A stretch of 63,216 nucleotides of DNA from Loktanella sp. S4079 (GTDB lineage Bacteria > Pseudomonadota > Alphaproteobacteria > Rhodobacterales > Rhodobacteraceae), in contig NZ_JXYE01000011.1 in NCBI RefSeq assembly GCF_000967725.1, forward strand, positions 1-63,216. Direction: 5' to 3'. Below, piece by piece: positions 16,418-24,716 of this stretch. Below the pieces are notes generated by a model. It searched no databases, was not told the DNA's origin, and saw only the letters and a program-made list of their open reading frames with translations. The position numbers were made by a program, and so were the translations under genes. Every line of letters begins with the position of its first letter. Position 1 is the stretch's first letter.

Positions 16418-17671
16418 TCAACGTAAGGTGAGATGTGAAAGCCAATTTCTATCGGCACCAGCAGAGGTCAGTAGGACAGACAGAATACCTCCGGCTCCGC
16501 TTAGAAGCGACATGTTGGAGGCCGCGAGATCCAATACCTCAGCCCTATGTTCCAGCAGATAAGTTGTGAGGTCTTTACGCAACGTGTCGGCGGCTGGCAT
16601 ATCGGCGTGTCGCGCAAATGTGTCTGCCAACGCCAGTGTTCCGGCAGCACCATGACAAATGCTAAGTGATTCATCTGCGGCAGCGTCGTCAATATACAGT
16701 TTGTGGTCAAATCGATCACAAAAGGATTGCATTGATGCCTGCGAAAGCGCGCGCATCGAGTCGTCGTTCAGGATCGTCGAAGCATCATACAGAACCCATG
16801 CATTGCCAGGAGCACCGTAGCACCAAGCCTGGCGTCTGTTGTAGCCAGACGGGCTTGGGCCACCGTCACGTCCCACGGGTGGCCAGGTCACGAGCCCGAG
16901 ATCATCAGTAATGACTTCATCCATCAGCCAGTCGCTAAGCTTACGAAGCGTTTGGCGCGTCTCATCCGTATTGTCCAAAACACGGATGGCGCGCACCATT
17001 GCGGCGGCGACACCCGCAAGTCCGTGGCCTAAGCCTGCATTTATCCGTCCAATGTTGAAAGCACTCCGGGGGTCAATTTCGTTGCCCCCGCGAAAGGCTT
17101 CGAACTCTGGTGTGGCACACATGGCAAAGAGATGGTCAAGAGCAGGTTGAAACACCTCTCGCGGTGTGTCTGTGTCTGCGCCGGCAATAATTGCGCCAGA
17201 GGGTCCCGTGAAATAGTCGTAGTCCCGCCAAACCACGTCTGACATTTTCCATGCTGACTCCTCAAGTGCCGCACGGGTCTTGTCGCAAACATCTCTGTAG
17301 AGTGGCTCAAACTTAGCGGAAACGCGACGCGCACAGCGCAAGGCAGCGATAAATCCTGAAAGTCCGCCAAACGGGCCAATGCCTGCAAACTCATCGGGGC
17401 ATTCACTCAGCCAACGCCCGATCGCGCGTTCTACAAGAGGTCTTGAGCTGGGTGACAGATCAAGAAGTAAGGCTGCGGCGATGACAGGGCCTGCGTCGTG
17501 TCTTGCGGTGTTCGAACTGTCAGATGTCGTACCATAGAGTTCAAGCACATCTTCGGCGAGGGCAATGACCTGTGATCTTTGTGAAGAACAAGTTTGACCG
17601 ATAATACTGGACGACATCGGCTTTGTGATTTCAGGTTCATGCGGCAAGCGCGTTGGCTGAGAAACAGGCAT
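16418..17671 (-). CDS. LanC-like lanthionine cyclase
   Basis: A 417-aa protein with the alpha/alpha-barrel repeats and all zinc residues of LanC cyclases: NAGLGHGLAG (His about residue 216), WCYGAPG (Cys about 284) and ICHGAAG (Cys-His about 339-340), plus a last LLSGAGGILSVLL repeat. LanC activates cysteine thiols to attack dehydrated Ser/Thr, forming (methyl)lanthionine. Length fits the family. Start at MPVSQPTRLP (17671) follows AAAGGGA; a second Met lies 19 residues on. It follows the precursor gene across a 12-bp hairpin, the usual position for modification enzymes. Confidence 0.88.
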   Translation of the reverse strand: MPVSQPTRLPHEPEITKPMSSSIIGQTCSSQRSQVIALAEDVLELYGTTSDSSNTARHDAGPVIAAALLLDLSPSSRPLVERAIGRWLSECPDEFAGIGPFGGLSGFIAALRCARRVSAKFEPLYRDVCDKTRAALEESAWKMSDVVWRDYDYFTGPSGAIIAGADTDTPREVFQPALDHLFAMCATPEFEAFRGGNEIDPRSAFNIGRINAGLGHGLAGVAAAMVRAIRVLDNTDETRQTLRKLSDWLMDEVITDDLGLVTWPPVGRDGGPSPSGYNRRQAWCYGAPGNAWVLYDASTILNDDSMRALSQASMQSFCDRFDHKLYIDDAAADESLSICHGAAGTLALADTFARHADMPAADTLRKDLTTYLLEHRAEVLDLAASNMSLLSGAGGILSVLLTSAGADRNWLSHLTLR

Positions 17672-17741
17672 AGTATCCCTTTCGAAAAGTGCTTTGTGCA
17701 AAACGCCCAAATTGCGTTTGCATTCACCAATAAAGTGGGGT

Positions 17742-17769
17742 GCGTTCGACCGATTTATCGGTCGAACGC
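17742..17769 (-). terminator. Perfect 12-bp hairpin between precursor gene and lanC (attenuator candidate)
   Basis: GCGTTCGACCGA and TCGGTCGAACGC flank a 4-base loop. On the minus strand it is followed by ACCCCACTTTATT, which lacks a solid U-run. A leaky terminator or processing hairpin here would give more precursor mRNA than enzyme mRNA, as in many lantibiotic operons. Confidence 0.65.
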
Positions 17770-17797
17770 GTGCGAAGTCAGGTCGCTGTCACGCGGA

Positions 17798-18049
17798 TTA
17801 CTTCTCGCGTGCGACTGCCAGCATTTTGACGATTTCCCGGCCGGTAAGCGGACGGTCCTCGCCTGGCAACAGAACGTTCATGAGTTCGTTGGCAACGCAG
17901 TTTGTGCAGGTATTGGTGTCGCAATTCGTACACCCGTTTGTATCGGCCAGAGCATCTCGGATGCCGCCGAACCCAATACGATTGGTTCGCACAAAACGTG
18001 CTTCCAGAGCGTTCAAGCGTGCTTCAAAGTCAATTTCAAAATCAGCCAT
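17798..18049 (-). CDS. Putative lanthipeptide precursor with internal Thr/Cys core
   Basis: An 83-aa peptide encoded directly upstream of lanC with a good ribosome site (TTTGGAGAAATCTA-ATG). Residues 1-36 form an acidic, leader-like helix (MADFEIDFEARLNALEARF). Residues 37-51, TNGCTNCDTNTCTNC, contain five Thr and four Cys and no Ser: the dehydration and cyclisation substrates needed by the neighbouring enzymes, enough for up to four methyllanthionines. Unlike ordinary lanthipeptides the core is not C-terminal: about 32 residues follow (LLPGEDRPLTGREIVKML). No GG cleavage site lies before the core. The C-x2-C-x4-C-x2-C spacing could alternatively bind zinc, so the precursor role is inferred from context. 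Confidence 0.65.
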   Translation of the reverse strand: MADFEIDFEARLNALEARFVRTNRIGFGGIRDALADTNGCTNCDTNTCTNCVANELMNVLLPGEDRPLTGREIVKMLAVAREK

Positions 18050-18150
18050 TAGATTTCTCCAAATGTTAAGTTAATGATGCGCGGCGGCGGAAGATGAACC
18101 GGCTCCGCACCTTAAAAAGGTAAAAGATTACTTGACACATGGTGAGTGAG

Positions 18151-18175
18151 TTCACTGTGAAATCCGGAATTCACA
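18151..18175 (-). promoter_or_regulatory. Inverted/direct repeat before the precursor gene
   Basis: TGTGAA-N8-TTCACA (18156-18175) is a perfect-arm inverted repeat, and TTCACT/TTCACA (18151 and 18170) also form a direct pair. A possible minus-strand -10 (TAATCT) lies downstream near 18125. The hexamer TTCACA also occurs as an 11-bp-spaced direct repeat before the regulator gene, so both may be targets of the SARP-like regulator. Confidence 0.45.
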
Positions 18176-18191
18176 CTACGAAATCGGCAAC

Positions 18192-20252
18192 TCAAACGCT
18201 GCAAGGAAGGCAGCTCCTGCAGATCGGCCCCACACGGTAAGCACCTGATCTAGAGAGTGTTTTTGCCTGCATGAGCTGCCCGTGCGAGGTCATGTCTGGC
18301 GCCGCTTCAAAGCCCGCTTTATGATCGCGTCCTTGCAAGATATTACCAGCCATAAATCGAGCCACAGTCGCAGCCGCTGCACTTGTTCCAATGATCCGCG
18401 CACCAGACCCCGACAGCACTCCGATCGAGGGCAATCCAGGTCTGAATTGCCCCTGATCTGAGACCGCCGAAACCAATGGTACCTCTGGCCCGACTAGGTG
18501 AGTGCCTGAGGCGAGGGTCGAAATACTGCTCGCTCCGCTATAATAGGACGTGGCACCTGTGCTTTGCACATACCCTGCGACGCGTAGAACCGACGGCGCA
18601 GTACCAATGCCGTTCAGACATCCATAACCCCGCACACAACTCAGCGGTGCCACCTCTAACGCCCGGGCCGGTTTGGGATGGGTCAAATCGACCAGATAGC
18701 TTTGCTGCCCACCGGTCCCCAATTGGGTCGGATCGTCATCGCGCTGCACCCAAGCTTCAATTGCTTGTCCGTCTGCCATCGGTGTCGCACCGGTGTTGAG
18801 GCTGATGGTCCAAAGCCCCACAGGCGTGCGACGGTTCTGCGCCCTGTTCCCTGCCGTTGGGGCCATGGCGAGCATAACGCGCCAGCGGTTTCTCTGGTGA
18901 AAGTCTGCGGAAAGCTGACCTATGTTTGCTGATCCCTGTTCAATCTCGACAAATCGGCGCGGATCACCGCCCAAAAGGCTTGTGTCAGGCCTGATTTCTA
19001 GGGTTTGCGCCGCGACATTCGTGACCCCCTCAGGGGGCGTGACGGTCACGCTCCAATCGTTGGGGTCAAACTGCGGCGGAAGCCACATCTCCAGATAACT
19101 CGATGTGCGGTCATCGGGTTTGAGCTGCCAACCAAACCTGATCTCGCTCTGCACTTCATGATTTTGGGTGAAATGTCCGTGCATTTTGTTGGCAAAGTTA
19201 TTTCCCGTCGGCATGACGAGTTCCGTCTGGGGCTGCACAGCACGACGCGCGGAAATCAGAGCTTCGACCGCGCGTTCAAAACTAGCCTCACCGTCATGTC
19301 GGTTCGCGCTCCAGCCGTAGCTAAAGTTTACAATCAGGGGGATTTCTTCACTCTCGAAGGCCTCAGCGATCATGCGCGCGCGCTGAAAAATGTACTCAAC
19401 GGCACTCAGCATCATCATTTCCTTGCCAAAACCCGACGTATCCCATGCAACCGTATTCGGAAGTTGAACAGCAATGATCTGCGCGTCTTCGGGCAAAGGT
19501 TGAGCCCCGACAAAGCGGTCATTACCGGCTACAATACCCGCGATATGGCCGCCGTGGGTCGCGTGGTGATTGAGGACAGTACCGAGTTCTGGCAGGTCGC
19601 GGTCAATCGCCCCCGCAGCGCGGTAGGCTTTTAACTCTTGGTTACCGTGGGTCGCACGGAGGTCATTGATTTCATTATGGGTAATCTCGCGGCCGAAGGG
19701 CACTGCGGCCTTTTTGTCGGCGCGGGCAGCCTGAAGCCAGCAAAGGTTGATTCGGCTCTTTTCGTTTTGATCGAGAAATGCGCGGTGCAAAAACGGCAGC
19801 CCGTCATCAATCACACCGATGATCACCTTTGGTTTGATACGGGGCGGTGTCCAGTTGGCTATGTCGCATGCCGGATCATAGGTCTCAGCCCAAGTCGCCT
19901 TTTCAATCGGCATGTTCAGACGGAACCGGGGTGCGGCAAGATCTTTGCCCAAATCATCCAAGATTTTGCCCAATCGACGGTCCGGTGACTGACCGATGTC
20001 GAGGCCCTTTATTTCAGGATCATACATAGCGAAGGGCGTCACCTGGGGCGTCTCACTCCACAACGGCGGCACACGCACCTCCGCAATATCCGGCAGACCG
20101 CTCCCCTCCATCAAGGCTGCAAAGTAGTCCCCCATGCCGTTGCGGATGGCCGGAAAGGCAAACGGAAATCCAAGCTCTTCGGAAAAGGTCCATCGCTCAT
20201 AGGGACCAGCGTAACTGTCGATCTGCTCATCCGGAGCACGCGGGGCAAACAT
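18192..20252 (-). CDS. Subtilisin-like serine protease (S8), probably cytoplasmic
   Basis: A 686-aa protease with the S8 triad: Asp in VIIGVIDDGLPFLH (about 149), His in HHATHGGHIAGIVAGND (about 233), and Ser in RIIGTSAAAATVARFM (about 640). No signal peptide is seen at the ATG 20252 start, which overlaps the upstream stop (ATGA). A ~200-residue insertion between His and Ser, with beta-rich stretches, sets it apart from short subtilases. In lanthipeptide loci such proteases (LanP) remove leader peptides; one acting inside the cell on a core with both leader and follower would fit this locus. That role is inference. Confidence 0.85.
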   Translation of the reverse strand: MFAPRAPDEQIDSYAGPYERWTFSEELGFPFAFPAIRNGMGDYFAALMEGSGLPDIAEVRVPPLWSETPQVTPFAMYDPEIKGLDIGQSPDRRLGKILDDLGKDLAAPRFRLNMPIEKATWAETYDPACDIANWTPPRIKPKVIIGVIDDGLPFLHRAFLDQNEKSRINLCWLQAARADKKAAVPFGREITHNEINDLRATHGNQELKAYRAAGAIDRDLPELGTVLNHHATHGGHIAGIVAGNDRFVGAQPLPEDAQIIAVQLPNTVAWDTSGFGKEMMMLSAVEYIFQRARMIAEAFESEEIPLIVNFSYGWSANRHDGEASFERAVEALISARRAVQPQTELVMPTGNNFANKMHGHFTQNHEVQSEIRFGWQLKPDDRTSSYLEMWLPPQFDPNDWSVTVTPPEGVTNVAAQTLEIRPDTSLLGGDPRRFVEIEQGSANIGQLSADFHQRNRWRVMLAMAPTAGNRAQNRRTPVGLWTISLNTGATPMADGQAIEAWVQRDDDPTQLGTGGQQSYLVDLTHPKPARALEVAPLSCVRGYGCLNGIGTAPSVLRVAGYVQSTGATSYYSGASSISTLASGTHLVGPEVPLVSAVSDQGQFRPGLPSIGVLSGSGARIIGTSAAAATVARFMAGNILQGRDHKAGFEAAPDMTSHGQLMQAKTLSRSGAYRVGPICRSCLPCSV

Positions 20253-21310
20253 CAGTTCTGCCCTTCGCCTACGGCGCCGTTCCACAACCACGAAAACGCC
20301 GTCGTGGAAGCAACGGTATGTGTTCCACCGACGACAGTTAACCCATGGGCAGCAGCGGTTACCGGATCGCGCTGATCATCATCAAAAAAGTCCACATCCG
20401 CAGGCGCATAGTGGCAGTTTTGGATGTCGATCCCGACACCGGCGCGGTTCAAGACTACAGAGCCGACCAGTTTTCCAAGGGCGGCGCCTGCCCAACTATC
20501 GATTGGGTAATGCACTCCGGCGACTGTACGGTTAACTGCAATTCGTTCGGCTAGGCCGCGCAGAGCAGCGATCCGTTGATCTTGATCCGACAATGTGCCC
20601 CAGCTTTCGACCAAAGCCTCAAGAACTGTAAGAACCGCATAGGCTTCTGTTGCATGGGCAGACGGAAAACTTCCGTGACCCGGCGTTGGGATCATAGGCA
20701 TAAGCCGCGCATCCAATTGGTCCGGACGACGGATAGCAAGGTGATGTTTCACAATCATCGCGGCATGGGCGGCCGCCACTTGCGTTGCCGTAATCAACTC
20801 AAACGTTTTTCCGTTCTGACCGCTGTGCAGCCCGAGGATCATCGAAAAGTACGGTGTCGGAAAGCCAAGCTGCGACGTGATTTCCGCAGTGCGTTCCGCA
20901 CGCAAAGCCATGTAATCCCCGACAAAGCGGCATTGGGATCGCAACAGGTCCATACAAGGGCGGTGCACGGTTAGCCCCTCGTTACCATCGAAGGACAGTG
21001 TAACAGTCTTCAATGTCGCATCCGATTGAGCCGAAATGCCGGCCAGAAACTCACTCACATACAGCGAGCCTCGTACCCAGGTTGCCAGACCATCAAGATT
21101 GCCCGCATCTGAAAACGGCAACTCCACAGTCGTCGGGACCCCTTGGGGCTCTGTCAGATGGCGCAACCCCTCGGATGTGCTCTGCAAGCCATATGTTGTG
21201 TTTGGATCGTACCCCCCAGGATCCTGCGCACCAAGAAAACTGCCCAACCCCGTAAAGTTCGTGCCACCACCAAAGCCACCGAAACCGCCAAAGCCACCAG
21301 ATTGTGCCAT
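20252..21310 (-). CDS. PAP2/vanadium haloperoxidase-like protein
   Basis: A 352-aa protein with the acid-phosphatase/vanadium-haloperoxidase signature in three parts: KHHLAIRRPDQLDAR, GSFPSAHATEAYAVL and NRTVAGVHYPIDSWAGAALG. These residues bind phosphate or vanadate; the family contains phosphatases and halide-oxidising peroxidases, and the sequence alone does not decide. No membrane helices are obvious, which favours the soluble haloperoxidase-like branch over membrane lipid phosphatases. The N-terminus is glycine-phenylalanine rich (GGFGGFGGFGGG). Ribosome site AAGGA. It is 25 nt after the regulator gene and overlaps the protease gene, so the three form one unit. Confidence 0.82.
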   Translation of the reverse strand: MAQSGGFGGFGGFGGGTNFTGLGSFLGAQDPGGYDPNTTYGLQSTSEGLRHLTEPQGVPTTVELPFSDAGNLDGLATWVRGSLYVSEFLAGISAQSDATLKTVTLSFDGNEGLTVHRPCMDLLRSQCRFVGDYMALRAERTAEITSQLGFPTPYFSMILGLHSGQNGKTFELITATQVAAAHAAMIVKHHLAIRRPDQLDARLMPMIPTPGHGSFPSAHATEAYAVLTVLEALVESWGTLSDQDQRIAALRGLAERIAVNRTVAGVHYPIDSWAGAALGKLVGSVVLNRAGVGIDIQNCHYAPADVDFFDDDQRDPVTAAAHGLTVVGGTHTVASTTAFSWLWNGAVGEGQN

Positions 21311-21335
21311 TCTTTCAATTCCTTATCACTAATAC

Positions 21336-22976
21336 TTAAGTTAACCCTGCATCCGAAAGCGCGGCTACGACCAATCGACCTGTCTTGCTTTCCGAGGAGG
21401 GATGAGTTGTGCGGTAGTCCGCAAGCCTGAATTCCGGGAAACGACGCAGCAAGTCATGCGCTGCCTGTTTCGCCTCTGCCCCGCGATTCAGCGCATGCAG
21501 CGCCGCGATGCGCACTCTCAAGGTCGAGATGTGCCGGTCATTGGCCATGATCGACTGTTCGGCCAAATCCAAGGACTGTTGATAATTCCCAGCTGCGAGA
21601 TGAGCCGAACTCGCCAGACTGTCAAAATAGTACCCGAACGGGTCAATCGGAGAAAGACGGCGTGCTTTTTCGGTCGCCATGATCGCAGAGCGCCCTTCGT
21701 CACGAAACGCCAACAATGACCCCCGCAGCAACCAGGCAAGGCTTTCGTTGGGATTTATGTCCTGGGCCGCCGCATAGCGCGCTTCAGCGACATCCATGTT
21801 CTTCAGGATATTGCCGTTTAAAAAACCATCAATCGTTAGTCCAAAACTGGAAAGCGGGTCCAAATCCAGGGCCCGGGCCGTACAGTCCAACGCTCGTTGA
21901 GTATCAGCTGCGCGGTCCGTTGTGTAATTCTTGAAGATGCTCAAAACGTACCATTTGCCCAACCAAGCATGCACTTGTGGGTTTTCAGGCGCGCGCGCGA
22001 CGGCTTCATCCAAAAACTCGCGTGCCTTTAGAAAATCCCCAAATCGCGGCCGGTGCATTGCCGTGGCACCAGCAATCAACAACCTGTGATCTGACAGCTG
22101 AGGCAAGGGCGTCTGGCGCCCCATTCGCAAGGCGGTTTCAGCAATCGACTGCCCCGCCGATTGCACCACGTTGACCAACCAATCCACTGAGGCCTTCGAA
22201 AAATTATGGAATGAACAATGAAGGTTGCGGTTCCAAAGCAGTGTGCCGGTGCGGGTATCTATGAAATCGACGTCCGCGATCAGATCTTCCCCATTGCGAC
22301 GCATAGACCCTGTGATCAGATAATCTGCGTCCAGCGTGTCGCGTACGCTAGCAATATCGATAAACCGCTGGGACATCGCCCGCCCTGATAAATGCGAAAT
22401 CACAGACACAAGCGAAGACCGAGACATCATCCGGCTGATTTCCTCGGCAATCCAATCCGCTGCTATTACTAGGTCCGCATCACCGGGGATCACAGTGAGA
22501 GGCAACGCGCAGACCCGCGGGTGAATGCGGCTTAGTCCGCGCACCTTGGACAGATGGCAAAGGGCCTCAACCGTGTCAGGATTGGCGCGAATCCCATCGC
22601 GCCATTCAACAAATGCAGTTTCATGAATTTTCAGGTCATCCAGAAACGGCCCGTCCGAAGGCTGTCCGACGACTCTGATACGGGCCATGTCGATCTCTAT
22701 TTCGGAATTGGACACATGCAAAAAATCGTCAAACTCTTCTCCGATCCGTTTGCGCAAATCAGATAGGGCACGACGCAGGTTCTGGTTTCCGCTGTCGTAG
22801 TCTGCCGATCCCCAGAGTGTTTCTTGCAGGTAACTGCGCGACCTACGTCCCAACGGAGCCGTGACTAGGAGAGCAAAGAGAGCGCGATGTTTCGCACCCG
22901 TCAGTTCAACAGATTGCGCGCCCACAAGACGCAGCACACAGGCACCGAATAGATTTATCTCCAGTGTAGTGGGCAC
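21336..22976 (-). CDS. SARP/CadC-like transcriptional regulator with TPR domain
   Basis: A 546-aa regulator starting at GTG behind GGGAGG. Residues 1-115 form an OmpR/SARP-type winged helix (LEINLFGACVLRLVG, AKHRALFALLVTAP, NLRRALSDLRKRIGEEF). Residues 195-290 resemble the TolB-like region that accompanies such helices in CadC/adenylate-cyclase-type proteins (DADYLITGSMRRNGEDLIA, GTLLWNRNL). The C-terminal half is TPR repeats. There is no transmembrane segment. It heads the regulator-haloperoxidase-protease unit and is the likely pathway-specific activator of the lanthipeptide-type locus; SARP proteins commonly control antibiotic clusters. Confidence 0.82.
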   Translation of the reverse strand: MPTTLEINLFGACVLRLVGAQSVELTGAKHRALFALLVTAPLGRRSRSYLQETLWGSADYDSGNQNLRRALSDLRKRIGEEFDDFLHVSNSEIEIDMARIRVVGQPSDGPFLDDLKIHETAFVEWRDGIRANPDTVEALCHLSKVRGLSRIHPRVCALPLTVIPGDADLVIAADWIAEEISRMMSRSSLVSVISHLSGRAMSQRFIDIASVRDTLDADYLITGSMRRNGEDLIADVDFIDTRTGTLLWNRNLHCSFHNFSKASVDWLVNVVQSAGQSIAETALRMGRQTPLPQLSDHRLLIAGATAMHRPRFGDFLKAREFLDEAVARAPENPQVHAWLGKWYVLSIFKNYTTDRAADTQRALDCTARALDLDPLSSFGLTIDGFLNGNILKNMDVAEARYAAAQDINPNESLAWLLRGSLLAFRDEGRSAIMATEKARRLSPIDPFGYYFDSLASSAHLAAGNYQQSLDLAEQSIMANDRHISTLRVRIAALHALNRGAEAKQAAHDLLRRFPEFRLADYRTTHPSSESKTGRLVVAALSDAGLT

Positions 22977-23034
22977 GTTATCCTCCCTTAACCCTACGTA
23001 AGGCTACCCGCAGCCCCTGCAGATACCAAGGCAC

Positions 23035-23051
23035 TTCACACTGAATTCACA
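23035..23051. promoter_or_regulatory. TTCACA direct repeat with 11-bp period
   Basis: TTCACA at 23035-23040 and again at 23046-23051 lies in the divergent region between the regulator gene and the small gene at 23110. SARP activators typically bind direct repeats spaced by about one helical turn. The extended form GAATTCACAC recurs exactly at 18167-18176, before the precursor gene. Confidence 0.5.
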
Positions 23052-23109
23052 CCAGTGCTGAGGTGTCCTTTGATAGTCTGGATCCACACCGCGCAGGAGA
23101 TTTTCCCCA

Positions 23110-23448
23110 ATGACGAGCAAAGACGTACCGCTTTCCATTGACGACATTGTCGATTTTTACCGCCAATGGCCAAGCCTTCGCCTGCGTGTTCAGGACATTA
23201 TTGACGCCCCACAACATGACGCCGACCAAGCCGAAATTCTGAACTGGATGATCAAGATCATAGACCGGATCGGCCCCAACGATCTTGCGCCGAATGAGCT
23301 GATCCAGCACTGAGAACGAAACCGCAATCGGCGCGCCGCACAAGCACTGAAAAACGCCATTGCTGTATCTCGCGTGGCTGAGATTGCGACCTCAGGGTTG
23401 AAACGCGACCTCTTTTCCGACGACACTAGATCCATCGATATGTGGTGA
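23110..23448 (+). pseudogene. Hypothetical gene interrupted by in-frame TGA
   Basis: ATG 23110 follows AGGAG and gives 67 residues (MTSKDVPLSIDDIVDFYRQW onward) up to TGA 23311-23313. The same frame then continues for 44 more sense codons (RRAAQALKNAIAVSRVAEIA, then LKRDLFSDDTRSIDMW) to TGA 23446-23448. The second part has the composition of a real helical protein, so the gene was probably ~111 aa and has a nonsense mutation; alternatively only the 67-aa part is used. It diverges from the SARP-like gene. No family recognised. Confidence 0.5.
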
Positions 23449-23546
23449 AGAAGTGGTTTGATTTACAGAGGTTTCATGCCGTAGCGCTTCTAACAAGCAA
23501 CCGATTTGAAGTTGGCGAACATTGTTTAATTTTGTCTGGACTTAGC

Positions 23547-24716
23547 ATGACGCAAAGCGACATCTCAGAGATCAAATCCATCGCTATACCGATTCAAAGA
23601 ACGGACGATTCATATGATATTTCTTCAATATTTTCAGAAATCTGCGATGCATCGATTATCGGTTTAGGTGAACCCAGTCACGGGGACAAAACATCGTTGC
23701 ACATAAAACGTGCAGTTATTGAGGCGTTCGCTGAGCAGAGCTCGCCTCTCACGATTGGTTGGGAACGAGGGCCAGGAAACGTTGAACAATTGTCCGAATC
23801 GATCACCAAACATGAGCCCCAGCCAGAAAGTGGATTGAAGTGGCTATACCCATGGGTGTCTACAGAGGCATTAGATTTATTCAGGCGTATCGTTTTGGAT
23901 GAAACGGGACAAATGGGGTTCTTCGGCGTGGATATGGATGGCCCGGCACCACATCCGCAATATGAAAGCCTCATTGCTCAGGGTTACCCGGTGCAAGACC
24001 TGCTGAGAGAGTTGAAAAAACTTAATCCGGCCGATCCAGATGCACAGGGTCTTCACCACATTCAAAGGATTTGCGAAACGCTTTTACAATGTAATCCCGA
24101 TTACCAGCCTCCCATAGAAAACCTGTTGCATGCAACATCACAATGGGCACAATTTCGCGTTCTGCAAACATATTCGGAGGGTCATTCATCCGCAAACCAA
24201 GTGACGACGGCCCACGAGTTCAGAGACAGTTGCCTGTGCGACAATGTATTGAAACTACATCGTAATACAGCCCAAACCACGACGATTTTTTCTGCTCACA
24301 ACGGCCATATCTCACGCAAACCGACAATGGCGGGCGGGAAAATCGCTGAACGGATTGGATCGTCCTATCTTGCGTTGGGCATCGCGTTTGGAAGCGGTCG
24401 TTTTAATGCTGGCACGGCGAATAAGGACAGCTTTTCTCCCAAGCTTAAACTGTTCGAAAGCGCGCAGCCTCCACCGGGCAGTTTGGAAGAGAGATTATCA
24501 ACGGTTGATATGCCTTGCTTTGCAATTGATCTTCGCCCGCTTCGCGGCACAAGCCACGTTTTGTCAGATGAATGTCCAATGCGGGAAGTCTCACTTTCCG
24601 GCGGCTTAGAACAGTTTTCGCTTACGGCCGTGCCTAGTGACTACTACGATGTGTTAATCTGGGTTGATAAGCTGGAACCATCCAGCATCCTTAGGACTGA
24701 TGGTTGTTTCTGGTGA
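23547..24716 (+). CDS. Erythromycin esterase-like protein
   Basis: A protein of about 389 aa with the erythromycin-esterase superfamily pattern: SIIGLGEPSHGD (catalytic-site histidine loop), IGWERGPGN, FGVDMDGP, and IFSAHNGHISRK. EreA/EreB hydrolyse macrolide lactones, but many relatives act on unknown esters, so resistance should not be assumed. An in-frame GTG at 23442 would add 35 residues; ATG 23547 starts close to the conserved part and is preferred, though neither has a strong ribosome site. It follows the regulator-side genes of the lanthipeptide-type locus; a resistance or tailoring role there is speculative. Confidence 0.8.
   Translation: MTQSDISEIKSIAIPIQRTDDSYDISSIFSEICDASIIGLGEPSHGDKTSLHIKRAVIEAFAEQSSPLTIGWERGPGNVEQLSESITKHEPQPESGLKWLYPWVSTEALDLFRRIVLDETGQMGFFGVDMDGPAPHPQYESLIAQGYPVQDLLRELKKLNPADPDAQGLHHIQRICETLLQCNPDYQPPIENLLHATSQWAQFRVLQTYSEGHSSANQVTTAHEFRDSCLCDNVLKLHRNTAQTTTIFSAHNGHISRKPTMAGGKIAERIGSSYLALGIAFGSGRFNAGTANKDSFSPKLKLFESAQPPPGSLEERLSTVDMPCFAIDLRPLRGTSHVLSDECPMREVSLSGGLEQFSLTAVPSDYYDVLIWVDKLEPSSILRTDGCFW

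Noticed and set aside
18156..18175. CRP/FNR site from TGTGA and TCACA halves
   Set aside because: The halves are separated by 10 bp, not the 6 bp of a CRP site, and the same hexamer recurs as a direct repeat near the SARP-like gene.
23311..23313. Selenocysteine at in-frame TGA
   Set aside because: No SECIS-like hairpin follows, and the flanking sequence (IQH-stop-ERN) has no redox motif; nonsense mutation is simpler. The same reasoning applies to the TGA at 39147.
23442..24716. Erythromycin-esterase-like protein as a macrolide-resistance gene
   Set aside because: The superfamily is broad and no closeness to EreA or EreB can be shown by eye.
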